A DNA stretch of 51,489 nucleotides from Acidobacteriota bacterium (GCA_013289695.1 JABCZK010000032.1:1-51489), one strand, 5' to 3'. Counted from the first letter of the stretch, positions 16,970 to 25,781 are shown. Translations and numbers: made by a program. The notes: generated by a model not told the origin, from the sequence alone.

Positions 16970-18220
16970 CTACGCGGCCAATTGCTGCCAGGCATTCACG
17001 AGTTTGGCTGCTTTCTTCTCGACCGCGGCGTTGCCCTGCAGTATTTCGATTGCCTTCTTCACGACCGGATCATCCGGCGCAGAGCTGGGCAGCGCGGCAG
17101 GCTGCGTGAGGTCGGCCTGCGCGAGAAGATCATCAATCGAAGGATGCACTTCCGCGGTGGGCGGCACGCCCTCGGCGGGAATCTCCTTGTTCCCCGGCGT
17201 GAAATAATTCGCGACGGTGAGAATCAGCGCGGAGCCGTCGTCCATTTCGATCAACTTCTGTTGAGACGCGGTGCCATAGGTGCGTTCGCCCACGGTGCTG
17301 CCTCGTTTGTTGTCGGCGATGGCCGCGGCCACGATTTCGGCGGGCCCGGCGGTGCCGTTGCCGATCAACACGGCGACAGGTTCGGTCCACACAACTTTCG
17401 AGGCATCGGCGGAAGAGACGACGGGTGTGACCGTCTGGCCTTTCAGCGTGGCGATGGTGCCGGAAGAAAGGAAAAGCTGCGCGGTAAGAATTCCTTCCTG
17501 GTCGTCGCCGAGCGAAGAATCACGCAGATCCAGAAGCAATTTCTTCGCGCCGGATTTCTGGAATTGCACGAGCTTTTCGCGGATTTGCTTCGAAACTCCC
17601 GGCGTGAACTCCGGCACCCGCAGGTAAGCGACATCGCCATTCAGCCGGTCTTCCACGAGCTTGGGCGCGGTGAGCTTCGCGAGCGTGATATTCATTTCCT
17701 GCGGTTCGGCTTTGCCGCGGCGAATCACAGAAAGCTGCACGGTGGTTCCCGGATTGCCTTTCAGCAGCAGCTGCGCCTGGTCAATGGCCATCTGGCCGGT
17801 GGTGAACCCGGCAATTTTTTCGAGGATGTCGCCGATGCGCAGGCCGACTTTCGCGCCGGGGCTATCGGGCAGCACGCCGATCACGCCGATGTAACCGAAG
17901 CGGCGCGTGAGCGCGAGGCCGGTTTCCGCCGGAGGATTGCTGGCGCTCTTGTCCCTGAAGTCTTTGTATTCGAGCGGGCTCAGATAGGCCGATTGCGGGT
18001 CGAGCGAATCGAGCAGACCGTGCAGCGAGCCGTTGGTGACGGCGTGCATGTTGGGATCGTCCACGTAATCGCGCTGGATGTGCTCCAGGACTTCGCTATA
18101 GACGGTGAGCGCGCGGAACGCTTTGTCGTCGGATGAACGGCCGAGCATGTATCCAGTGGCGGCGTAGGCGACCACCAGAACTGAAATCCCCAGAACAATC
18201 TTTTTTCCGAGCGGGCTCAT
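16970..18220 (-). CDS. CtpA-like S41 pseudoprotease (Ser and Lys lost)
   Basis: Membrane-anchored carboxyl-terminal-processing-protease homologue of 416 residues. AAAGGA lies seven bases before the ATG, and the N-terminal anchor is IVLGISVLVVAYAATGYML. The S41 N-terminal helical region (residues ~35-85), a PDZ domain (~100-185; GYIGVIGVLPDSPGAKVGLRIGD) and the protease core (~190-345) are all present. The nucleophile block reads GTAGPAEIV in place of GTASASEIV, putting Gly292 at the Ser position. The general-base block reads TYGTASQQ in place of TFGKGSVQ, putting Thr317 at the Lys position. The 25-residue separation matches Ser-Lys spacing in Prc and CtpB, so the alignment is firm. Likely a peptide-binding scaffold or regulator rather than a protease. 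First gene of an operon with the YibQ-type gene. Confidence 0.88.
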   Translation of the reverse strand: MSPLGKKIVLGISVLVVAYAATGYMLGRSSDDKAFRALTVYSEVLEHIQRDYVDDPNMHAVTNGSLHGLLDSLDPQSAYLSPLEYKDFRDKSASNPPAETGLALTRRFGYIGVIGVLPDSPGAKVGLRIGDILEKIAGFTTGQMAIDQAQLLLKGNPGTTVQLSVIRRGKAEPQEMNITLAKLTAPKLVEDRLNGDVAYLRVPEFTPGVSKQIREKLVQFQKSGAKKLLLDLRDSSLGDDQEGILTAQLFLSSGTIATLKGQTVTPVVSSADASKVVWTEPVAVLIGNGTAGPAEIVAAAIADNKRGSTVGERTYGTASQQKLIEMDDGSALILTVANYFTPGNKEIPAEGVPPTAEVHPSIDDLLAQADLTQPAALPSSAPDDPVVKKAIEILQGNAAVEKKAAKLVNAWQQLAA

Positions 18221-18366
18221 GCGTTGTCCTTTTTAGTGCGCAATATCAGTGCCGCAACATTAGATGACCGCAGGCCGAAGCCGGTTTCGTGCCGCGCCGG
18301 AAGCGTGCGGCCGGCGGCGCTGCGGGGCTTTCGGTTAGACTGGCCCGCTGCGCGTAGGAAAGCATG

Positions 18367-18372
18367 ATTATA
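18367..18372 (-). promoter_or_regulatory. Candidate -10 for the S41/YibQ operon
   Basis: Reads TATAAT on the minus strand, about 147 bases upstream of the S41 start codon. No convincing -35 is present, so the call rests on the perfect hexamer and its position. Confidence 0.3.
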
Positions 18373-18555
18373 CCGTGAGTTGGCGTTTGTGAGTTGCGTG
18401 ATTCGCGGAGGGAGATTGGTAATTGGTGAGTAGTGACCCGTGGCGCACGAGATGCCAAGGGGGCGTCGAGGGGCCCGAAAAACTAGCCATTAGAAAAGGT
18501 TTTCTCGTTTGTTGTGAGCAAGTTAGACGGATTCTTAATTCTGGCTGACTAGCGA

Positions 18556-19314
18556 TTAGAAATGCATGAGCGATGCAGCGTTCTTGGTGATTCGTCGCGT
18601 GCAAAACGCGCGAAAAACGGCCTGGCAGACCCGTGCCTCTCGACCGATTAGAAATGCACTGTGCGATGATTGCAGAGGAGTTACGGGCGTTTCTAATCGC
18701 GGTGCAGCCGGTTGGGAAGTGCGTGAGTGGTGATTGGTGAGTAGTGACGCGTCATCTGTGAAGGGTGGTTCGCGCTCCGAGTACCGTGATTCGCGAGCCG
18801 TAGACCGCGATCCGCGTACGGCGGGGTAGAAGAGCGGCGAAGTCGGAAGCAACGTGGGCCGCCGACTTGAATGGCGCGACGCTGATTGCAGTTTCATATG
18901 TTGGTTTCCGTCCGAGGTTAGCACGGAGCTGGCGCGAGAACAGCTGCTCGTCGGGACAGTCGTGGTCCAGAAATAGTTCAAAGCCAGTACCAGCTGGCCG
19001 AAAACGACTGGAGACCTGCTCTTTTCTGCGAGGGCAAATCGCACAGCTGTACGAGTCTGAACGTGGATGGGAAATCCGAGTGCGCCAGCCTTAGCAGCGA
19101 TGCGAGTGCACAAGGCCACCGGAGCGAGTGCGCGAGGATCGCCATGCTTGCTGGCGTTGACGCTGAGAAATCCACTTTGGGAAGAGTCGCAGACGGTCTC
19201 TTCGTTTGGATGCGGCGGCGAGGTCTCTGACTGGCCGAAGGTGGATGCCGCGGCAGCCAGCAGCAATACAGACACCAGTGCGCAACGCGAAAGGCGGATG
19301 AGCTGCGAAGCCAC
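18556..19314 (-). CDS. Doubtful exported protein or gene remnant
   Basis: From a GTG at 19314 the frame starts with a plausible signal peptide (basic residues, then CALVSVLLLAAAASTFG, cleavage near GQS). Beyond roughly residue 110 the sequence becomes low-complexity, rich in Ser, Arg and Thr, and overlaps the direct repeats described for this region. No ribosome site stands before the GTG and no family was recognised. Either a small exported protein whose 3' part has decayed, or a chance frame. Low confidence. Confidence 0.18.
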   Translation of the reverse strand: MASQLIRLSRCALVSVLLLAAAASTFGQSETSPPHPNEETVCDSSQSGFLSVNASKHGDPRALAPVALCTRIAAKAGALGFPIHVQTRTAVRFALAEKSRSPVVFGQLVLALNYFWTTTVPTSSCSRASSVLTSDGNQHMKLQSASRHSSRRPTLLPTSPLFYPAVRGSRSTARESRYSEREPPFTDDASLLTNHHSRTSQPAAPRLETPVTPLQSSHSAFLIGREARVCQAVFRAFCTRRITKNAASLMHF

Positions 19315-19602
19315 TTTTGGATGACCCCGACTTAGAGTTCGATCTTCGTCCACTAGCCAACAAGTAATATACCGAGGGTCGTGTTTTGATCCAATGCTGT
19401 CGGGGCTTGGTGTGTCCATGCGGGCGAGTGGCGCGGGGAGGCGAGACGAAGCGGGTGAAGAATGTAAAATATTTAATGTAACCGATTGATTTGCGGGGCA
19501 TCCAACAGTGTGTCGGCAAATGTTTCTCTTGATGAGAATTGGGCGGAGCACTGCGGCCCATTTTCATTCCCACCCCAAACCCTACGCCGCCGGAGGAAAC
19601 CT

Positions 19603-19875
19603 ATGGCTGACCTTAGGCCGGTGCTTTGGCAGGAAGCCTTCATCAGAGCTGTGGATGAGCCGGACCGGGAAACGTTGGCTCGGCTGATCCGTGAAGCGGA
19701 GTTCGCGATCGTATTTCGGCGGCAGCAACTGGAAAACCCCGCCAATTATCGCGACGAAGTGCGCGCGATGAAACTGGCGACGCTGGCCATGGATTCAATT
19801 AAGGTTCAGAAATTGGGCGGCGTGAGGAACCTGACGTTGTTGAAAGATTGCTGTTCGTTTCAGAAATCCGCCTGA
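19603..19875 (+). CDS. Hypothetical protein, 90 aa
   Basis: ATG 19603 follows GGAGGAAA at 5-6 bases, a strong ribosome site that excludes a longer in-frame start at 19486. The product (MADLRPVLWQEAFIRAVDEP...) is helical and charged with a clear amphipathic pattern, and ends in a Cys pair region (LLKDCCSF). No transmembrane segment, signal or named domain is seen. It resembles small conserved soil-bacterial proteins of unknown function. The next element downstream is a response-regulator pseudogene. Confidence 0.65.
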   Translation: MADLRPVLWQEAFIRAVDEPDRETLARLIREAEFAIVFRRQQLENPANYRDEVRAMKLATLAMDSIKVQKLGGVRNLTLLKDCCSFQKSA

Positions 19876-20029
19876 CGGCTTGCCTGCTGCGGTTTTCCAC
19901 ACCCTTTCAAATCCCCCGAGCCCGTAACGCTCTGCAACACGAATTTCGATTTGGCAGCTCGCTTCATCCATGACCGTTGTTCGCATCAGCGCAAACGCGA
20001 GTGAAACGCGGCGATGTGAGGACTGAGAG

Positions 20030-20417
20030 ATGACTTTGTCGGGGAGGGACGTGCTCCTGGTGGGGTAGAGTTTTCAAACGCCCAACCGCCTGACGAACCG
20101 GCTGCGGCGCTCGGGGATTCCGCTGCCACTTTGCCGGCGATTTGCGGACGGCCCGCGAGTTGTTGCGCTCGATGCGTGTGGACGTGGTGCTCAGCGATAT
20201 GCATCTCTCCGACCGGATGGGCGTCGCGCTTTTGGGCATTTTGGCCGGCTTGGCGGTTACCGCGTTCCTTTGCCTGCCCGTAGAAACGGGCTGCTTCTGG
20301 TTGCCCGCCATTGACGCCGGAAAAATGTGCCTGGGGTTGCCGGCGCTACGGCCGGCGGAGTTTGCGAAAGCGCTGGAAGAAATGGCACGGCATTGGGGAA
20401 CTGCGGCGAGGGGCTGA
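20030..20417 (+). pseudogene. Response-regulator receiver remnant (TAG plus frameshift)
   Basis: Decayed CheY-like gene. The first frame reads MTLSGRDVLLVG, then a TAG at 20066-20068, then SFQTPNRLTNRLRRSGI. Near 20125 homology moves to the next frame: CHFAGDLRTARELLRSMRVDVVLSDMHLSD, followed by receiver-like LPALRPAEFAKALEEMARHW. In the usual fold the Asp of VVLSDMHLSD is the phosphoacceptor. The central part (~20200-20330) is also divergent. At least one nonsense change and one indel separate it from an intact receiver, so it is a pseudogene unless the assembly is wrong here. Confidence 0.65.
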
Positions 20418-20459
20418 ATTTTTTTGCGGCGCGACGCAGCGTCGAGCTCGCGCGCGGCA

Positions 20460-20840
20460 TTAGGATCTGAATTCGATGGACCAGAAGCGCGGGGCGGGGC
20501 GCAGGAATTCGAAGCCGACGAGCGTGGTGCCGGCTTGCGTCTGTATCGTGCGGACGATGCGGCAGGGTAGCTCTTCATTGGTCTGCATGTTGGCTACCAA
20601 CAATTTCTGGGAAGGCGCCAGTTCGCGCGAAAGCGAGAGCAAGCCCCCGCTGGCGCTGACGTTGAGCGTTACGGCGTGTTCGACGAAAGGTTCATCGTGG
20701 GAGTGGCCGTAGATGAAGACGGGCAGAAACGCCGAAACCCGATGATTACGCCGCCTGTTCGCTTTTGAAACTGCCGCTGGTGGAGCCAGCTCGCCGCGGG
20801 AGCGATTCTTTACTGGAAAAAGTAATTTGCGCCAGCCCAT
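20460..20840 (-). CDS. PilZ domain protein
   Basis: Small soluble protein with a PilZ-like beta-barrel, a fold that binds cyclic di-GMP. The start at 20840 (MGWRKLLFPV) is preferred over a longer, poorly conserved Arg/Cys-rich N-terminus; no strong ribosome site favours either. The expected N-terminal Arg motif is present as RRNHR, and the (D/N)xSxxG motif as NVSASGG, followed by strands ending LVGFEFL. The C-terminus is short, so there is no attached output domain. It may link c-di-GMP to surface or motility functions; no partner gene is nearby. Binding competence looks retained because both motifs are intact or near-intact. Confidence 0.7.
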   Translation of the reverse strand: MGWRKLLFPVKNRSRGELAPPAAVSKANRRRNHRVSAFLPVFIYGHSHDEPFVEHAVTLNVSASGGLLSLSRELAPSQKLLVANMQTNEELPCRIVRTIQTQAGTTLVGFEFLRPAPRFWSIEFRS

Positions 20841-21062
20841 GGAAGTCCTTTGTGTGAAACGACACTGCGGATATCGGCATCTCCGCGGAATTCTGCACTG
20901 GGCTAAGGCTAGTTTACACCGCACGGTGGGAGGGACGCGGGCGGAGTGTGCGCGTGTGGCTTAAGTTGCATGCATGTTCCTGGATGACGAGCAACGGCGC
21001 GCTGGTTCGGGTAAGCTAGCGTTGATGATGCGGAGCGGATTGGCGCGCGTGGAGCTGCGGCG

Positions 21063-21425
21063 ATGACGGCGGCGGATTTTCGGCGGTTGGCGCTTGGTTT
21101 TCCGGAAGCGACGGAGAGCGCGCATATGGATCATCCGGATTTTCGCGTGCGCGGATAGATATTCGCGACGCTTGGTTATCCGGATACGGGCGTGGGGATG
21201 GTGAAACTTTTCCCGGACCAGCAGAAGGATTTCGTGCGCGCGGAGCCGAAGGTTTTTGCGCCCGTGAATGGAGCGTGGGGACGGCGTGGGGCCACGCACG
21301 TGCGTCTGAAAACCGCGAAGAAGACCAGCGTGCTGCGTGCGCTGGCGGCGGCTTGGCGGAATACGGCGCCGAAACGGCTTGTCGAAAAATTCCAGACGAC
21401 CAGCCAAGGTGACGGGCGGGTCTGA
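21063..21425 (+). pseudogene. MmcQ/YjbR-family gene with one internal TAG
   Basis: Reading from ATG 21063 the frame gives MTAADFRRLALGFPEATESA, then HPDFRVRG, then a TAG at 21156-21158, and continues without a shift as IFATLGYPDTGVGMVKLFPD and on to LVEKF. Both sides match the MmcQ/YjbR DNA-binding-like family (FPEA.E.., HPDFRVRGKIFATL). The TAG stands where the family has a Lys, so a single AAG-to-TAG change explains it. The rest of the frame is intact, so inactivation is recent or the base is an error. Confidence 0.7.
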
Positions 21426-21435
21426 GATCCGCCCC
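21414..21435. repeat. Short palindromic repeat, copy A
   Basis: Near-perfect palindrome GGGCGGGTCTGAGATCCGCC followed by CC, closely matching the element at 41712-41734. It overlaps the end of the YjbR remnant and could act as a terminator-like hairpin. Confidence 0.5.
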
Positions 21436-21565
21436 ACAGATCGCAACGCGATAGACGGTGGCCGCGGCACGATGGCAGGATTTGGCGCAGGATTTGGGCA
21501 CGAAGGCGGGACCTGCGCGTCTGTTCAAATTGACGCCGCCGCGGTTTTTCGCGAAATTCGATGAG

Positions 21566-22996
21566 ATGAGCGCTCGCCCTTTTTCCTACGCACAAGTCGG
21601 CGCGGCCATGGCGGCGGGGCTGGCGCTGCGTTTGTTCTTCATTTGGCGCTTTCCATTTTATTCCGGGGACACGAAATTCTACGAGGAGCTGGCGCGGAAT
21701 TGGCTGTACCACGGCGTGTACGGACTGTACGTGGGCGGCTCGCTGACCGCGGTGGATATGCGCGTGCCGGGATATCCGGCGTTTCTGGCGGCGATTTATT
21801 TTGCGATTGGGCGCAGCGCGCGAGTGGTGATGGTAGTGCAGGCTATGGTGGACCTGGCGACCTGCGTGCTGGTCGCGCTGATTGCGGCGCGGCTGGCGCC
21901 GGTTCCGCGGCGCGCGATCGCGGGAACGGTGGCGTTGTGGATGGCGGTGCTGTGCCCGTTCACGGCGGATTACACGGCGGTGGTCCTGACCGAAACACTG
22001 GCTACATTTATTACGACTGCGGCGGTGATGGTGTTTGTTTATTTTTTGACTGAGCCGGCGCTGGATTTTCCGGCGGGCCCGTTGCCACAGCGATCGCCAG
22101 TAGTGTTCGCTGGGTGGTCTTTGCTGCTGGGATTCATCGTTGGGCTGGGAACTTTGGTGCGGCCGGAGACGCCGCTGGTATTGGTCGCGGCCGGGATTGT
22201 GCTGTGCGTGCGTTGGTGGCGGCGGGTGAGTTGGCCGAAGCTGATACTGGCGACGTGCTGGATGTGCGCGGGTTTGCTGCTGCCGCTGGCGCCTTGGGCT
22301 GCGCGGAATGCGCGAATACTCGGGCGCGTGGAATTTCTGGGACCGCGTTTCGCACAAACTTATGGAGATTTTATTCCGCGAGGTTACTTCGCGTGGACGC
22401 AAACGTGGATGACGCGATTTGGTGAAGCGTATCTGGTGACATGGAAGCTGGGGAAGGAGCCGATTGTTATCGCGGCGGTGCCGCAGGCGGCATTTGACTC
22501 GGACGCGGAACGCGCCCGAGTTGCGGAACTGCTTGGGCAGTACAACCGCGATCTGAAGATGACGCCGGTGCTGGACCGGGAGTTTGCGAATCTGGCGGCG
22601 GAGCGGACTGCGCGGAGCCCGCTGCGTACTTATGTTTTTGTGCCGGCGGAGCGAATTGCGGCGATGTGGTTTACGCCGCGCATCGAACTGTTGCCGTATT
22701 CGGGGAAGCTGTGGCCGGTTGGGGAGCAGTGGCGCGGGAATCCGGTGGATTTCGGCATTACTTTTGGATTTGGGATTCTGGGCGCGGTGTATTTGGGACT
22801 GGCAGCGGTCGGGTGGTGGCGATGCCGTGCGCAATTGGCAGCGACGCTCTTAGTTTTGTTTGTGACGATACGCACGGTGGCGATGACGCAGCTGCAAACT
22901 GTGGAGCCGCGGTACGTAATTGAATGTTTTCCGATCGTTGTGGCGCTGGGCGCTTTGGTGTGGACGATCCCGACGCGCGGCGAAAAGCCGGTCTAG
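21566..22996 (+). CDS. GT39-like membrane glycosyltransferase
   Basis: Polytopic GT-C-fold protein of 476 residues, similar in layout to ArnT/PMT-type transferases that use polyprenyl-phosphate sugars at the outer face of the inner membrane. ATG 21566 is chosen because it begins directly before the first hydrophobic helix; an in-frame start at 21458 would add 36 charged residues. The first extracytoplasmic loop has the acidic motif expected at the catalytic site (YSGDTKFYEELARNW). About ten hydrophobic segments follow, then a soluble C-terminal portion around DREFANLAAERT and two more helices. Its TAG stop overlaps the topA stop on the other strand through a shared CTAG. The substrate is unknown. 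Confidence 0.75.
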   Translation: MSARPFSYAQVGAAMAAGLALRLFFIWRFPFYSGDTKFYEELARNWLYHGVYGLYVGGSLTAVDMRVPGYPAFLAAIYFAIGRSARVVMVVQAMVDLATCVLVALIAARLAPVPRRAIAGTVALWMAVLCPFTADYTAVVLTETLATFITTAAVMVFVYFLTEPALDFPAGPLPQRSPVVFAGWSLLLGFIVGLGTLVRPETPLVLVAAGIVLCVRWWRRVSWPKLILATCWMCAGLLLPLAPWAARNARILGRVEFLGPRFAQTYGDFIPRGYFAWTQTWMTRFGEAYLVTWKLGKEPIVIAAVPQAAFDSDAERARVAELLGQYNRDLKMTPVLDREFANLAAERTARSPLRTYVFVPAERIAAMWFTPRIELLPYSGKLWPVGEQWRGNPVDFGITFGFGILGAVYLGLAAVGWWRCRAQLAATLLVLFVTIRTVAMTQLQTVEPRYVIECFPIVVALGALVWTIPTRGEKPV

Positions 22997-25719
22997 GATT
23001 TGTCGCGGGCGCCAACCGTCGCGGGTTCCTGCGGATGAACGAAATTGGCGGCCGGCGACGCCGATGTTGAGACTGGCGGCGCTGCGGCGGTTGCTGTGGT
23101 TGCGGCTTCGGCCTGCGCGGGCGCTTCGATTTCCCAATCGCAGCCTTCTTTGATGCAGGTGCGGAAATTTCCTTGCTTGGTGCGCTTTTCGACGATGAAT
23201 GGCGCGCCGCATTTCGGGCAGGGTTCATTGACCGGCTCGTGCGGCGTGGTGAAATCGCAGTCGGGATAGCGGCTGCAGCCGTAGAAAACGCGGCCTGCGC
23301 CGCGTCCGCGCGAAATGCCGCGGCGCACGAATTCGCCTTCGTTGCACTTTGGGCATTTGATGCCGAGAGTGATCGGGCGCGTGTACTTGCACTTCGGATA
23401 ATTGGTGCAGCCGATGAAATCGCCGAAGCGGCCCTGGCGGCGCAGGAGCTGCGCGTCGTCGAGCGGGCATTTTTCATCGAGTGGAACGTCCGGCTGGCGC
23501 GCGATGCGCGTGCCACTCAGCAGACGGCGGGTGGTCTTGCAATCCGGGTAACCCTTGCAGGCGAGGAAGACTCCGAAACGCCCGCGCTTGATGACCATTT
23601 CCTTGCCGCAGTTGTCGCAATATTCGATTTTAGCGACGCCATCGGCTTCGGCGGGAAGCTCGGGCGAAAGATCCTTGATGTAATCGCAGTCCGGATAGCG
23701 ATTGCAGCCCAGGAAAAATCCGTGTCGGGAGATGCGCTCGAGCAATTCGCCCTCGCCGCATTTTTCGCACTTTAGCCCGGTGGGTATTCCGGCCTTGTAG
23801 GACAGCATCTGCTCGTCGGCTCTATCGAGATCCACGACGAAGGGATCCCAGAATTCCTTCACGGCTTGGCGCCAGGGAAGTTTGCCCTCTTCGATTTCGT
23901 CGAGCTCTTCTTCCAGGCGCGCGGTGAAACCCACGTCAAAAATATCTTCGAAGCTTTTCACGAGCAGCACGCTGACGCGTTCGCCGAGCATGGTGGGCGA
24001 GAAGCGGCCCTGATCCTTGGTGACATATTCGCGTTCGACGATGGTGGAAATAATCGCGGCGTAGGTCGAGGGGCGGCCGATGCCTTTTTCTTCCAGTTCT
24101 TTCACCAGCGTGGCGTCGTTGTAGCGCGGCGGCGGCTCGGTGAAATGCTGGTCCGGGCGAATTTGGTCCAGGCGCAAGGACTGGCCTTCGCGGACTTGCG
24201 GAAGTGAACGGCCCTCGCCTTCGTCGTCCTTCTCGTCGTCCTCGCGATCAGCGCCCGCGGCGGGAATCTGATAGACGCGCAGGTAGCCATCGAATTTCTG
24301 GACCGAGCCGGTGGCGCGGAAAGTGTAATCGCCCGCGGAAATATCAATCGTGGTCTGATCAAAAATCGCCGGCAGCATTTGCGAGGCGACGAAACGTTGC
24401 CAGATCAGCTGATAAAGCTTGAAGAGATCATCTTCCAGGAACGGGCGGACGTCTTCGGGCGCGCGCAGCACGTCGGTAGGACGCACGGCTTCGTGGGCTT
24501 CCTGTGCGTCCTTCTTCGATTTGTAAAAATTGGGCTTCTCTGGCAGGTAGCTTGCGCCGAAGCGTTCCGGAATCATGGAGCGCACCTGATCCAGCGCGTC
24601 ATTCGAGACGCGCACCGAATCCGTGCGCATATAGGTGATCAGCGCGACCGAGCCTTCCTCGCCGAGCTCGATGCCTTCATAGAGCTTTTGCGCGAGCGAC
24701 ATGGTGCGCTTGGCCGTAAAGCGCAGGCGATTGTAAGCGGCCTGCTGCAGTTTGGAGGTGGTGAACGGCGGAGGCGCGTGCCGGCGCTTTTCCTTCTGCG
24801 CGACCGAGGTGACTTGCCACTTGGCCTTCTGCACGGCGGCGACCACTTTGTCCGCGGCCTCCTGATTCAGAACCTCGATGTCCTCGCCTTTGAACTTGCT
24901 GAGCTTGGCTTCGAACAGCGGCGGCGCGCCGGCGTCGAGCAGGGCGTGGATGGTCCAATATTCCTTGGGGATGAAGGCGCGGATTTCCTGCTCGCGCTCG
25001 ACGATCAGGCGTAGCGCCACGGTCTGCACGCGCCCGGCGGAAAGGCCGCGGCGGACTTTGTTCCAGAGCAGCGGCGAAACCTTGTAGCCGACAATGCGAT
25101 CGAGCACGCGACGGGCTTGCTGCGCGTCCACTAGATTCTCATTCACCTCGGAAGGATGCTCGAACGCGGCCTTGATGGCTTTCTGCGTGATTTCGTTGAA
25201 CATCACCCGATAGATTTTCGGCGGCGCGCCATTGGTCTTGGGAGGTTCTTTCTTGGCGGCGGGTTTGGGCGCCTTCGCCTCGCCTTCTTTCTCTTCGTGT
25301 ACCACCAGATCCGCGTACTTCTTGGGCTTGCCCAGGATTTCAGCCAGATGCGCGCAGATGGCTTCGCCTTCGCGGTCCGGGTCGCCCGCCAGGTAGATGG
25401 CGTCCGCCCCCCGGGCGGCCTTCTGCAGATCGTGGATAACCTTGATCTTGCCCGGAATTACTTCGTAGGTCGGCTCAAAGATGTTTTGGGCCGTGACGAC
25501 CACCGGCTTGGCGACTTTCTTCTCGGGTGCACCAGCCTTGGCCTTGCGTTTCTTCTTCTTTTTGCCGTTTTCCTGCCCGGGCAGAAGAATACCGATCGTT
25601 TTCTTGGGCAAGTCCATCACGTGGCCATAGGAAGCCTTGACCAGGTAATTGCGGCCGAGATACTTGTTGATTGTTTTCGCCTTGGCAGGCGATTCGACGA
25701 TTACCAGTGATCTTGCCAT
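22993..25719 (-). CDS. topA: DNA topoisomerase I
   Basis: Type IA topoisomerase that relaxes negative supercoils by transient 5'-phosphotyrosine cleavage. The N-terminal Toprim domain starts MARSLVIVESPAKAKTINKYLG and includes the acidic DPDREGE. The catalytic tyrosine is Y363 in ITYMRTDS. The C-terminal region (~660-880) carries five zinc-ribbon-like modules, such as CEKCGEGELLERIS...CNRYPDC; the third has lost one Cys (CPLDD). Two low-complexity inserts stand out, a Lys-rich run near residues 52-70 and an Ala/Lys/Pro-rich stretch near 145-165. The Ala-rich tail lies past the last ribbon. At 908 residues it is near the family norm. It follows dprA as in many bacteria, and has its own likely promoter in the gap. 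Confidence 0.97.
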   Translation of the reverse strand: MARSLVIVESPAKAKTINKYLGRNYLVKASYGHVMDLPKKTIGILLPGQENGKKKKKRKAKAGAPEKKVAKPVVVTAQNIFEPTYEVIPGKIKVIHDLQKAARGADAIYLAGDPDREGEAICAHLAEILGKPKKYADLVVHEEKEGEAKAPKPAAKKEPPKTNGAPPKIYRVMFNEITQKAIKAAFEHPSEVNENLVDAQQARRVLDRIVGYKVSPLLWNKVRRGLSAGRVQTVALRLIVEREQEIRAFIPKEYWTIHALLDAGAPPLFEAKLSKFKGEDIEVLNQEAADKVVAAVQKAKWQVTSVAQKEKRRHAPPPFTTSKLQQAAYNRLRFTAKRTMSLAQKLYEGIELGEEGSVALITYMRTDSVRVSNDALDQVRSMIPERFGASYLPEKPNFYKSKKDAQEAHEAVRPTDVLRAPEDVRPFLEDDLFKLYQLIWQRFVASQMLPAIFDQTTIDISAGDYTFRATGSVQKFDGYLRVYQIPAAGADREDDEKDDEGEGRSLPQVREGQSLRLDQIRPDQHFTEPPPRYNDATLVKELEEKGIGRPSTYAAIISTIVEREYVTKDQGRFSPTMLGERVSVLLVKSFEDIFDVGFTARLEEELDEIEEGKLPWRQAVKEFWDPFVVDLDRADEQMLSYKAGIPTGLKCEKCGEGELLERISRHGFFLGCNRYPDCDYIKDLSPELPAEADGVAKIEYCDNCGKEMVIKRGRFGVFLACKGYPDCKTTRRLLSGTRIARQPDVPLDEKCPLDDAQLLRRQGRFGDFIGCTNYPKCKYTRPITLGIKCPKCNEGEFVRRGISRGRGAGRVFYGCSRYPDCDFTTPHEPVNEPCPKCGAPFIVEKRTKQGNFRTCIKEGCDWEIEAPAQAEAATTATAAAPPVSTSASPAANFVHPQEPATVGARDKS

Positions 25720-25781
25720 GCTCTCGTTTTTTCCCTCACGCCCACATTGGATGCTTTTAGCTATCTTGCGGACTTCTTATC

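Larger units (their letters stand above)
18221..19602. other. Gene-poor, repeat-containing region, 1.4 kb
   Basis: No secure gene. Several short direct repeats are visible: the 16-mer ATTGGTGAGTAGTGAC at 18422-18437 and 18733-18748, and CGATTAGAAATGCA followed by GCGATG at 18553-18575 and 18645-18668. G/C codon-position bias typical of the flanking genes is absent, suggesting old, non-coding or decaying DNA. One minus-strand frame with a signal-peptide-like segment is listed separately. AT-rich DNA (about 19460-19480) precedes the small gene at 19603 and may hold its promoter. Confidence 0.5.

Noticed and set aside
20066..21158. TAG recoding (amber suppression, pyrrolysine)
   Set aside because: One of the two genes also has a frameshift, many intact genes here end in TAG, and no MttB-type or pyl genes are in the window.
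21176..22834. Long minus-strand frame (552 codons) opposite the GT39-like gene
   Set aside because: Arg/His/Gln-rich composition without hydrophobic core or motifs, fully antisense to a gene with clear membrane pattern; a product of GC-rich codon bias.
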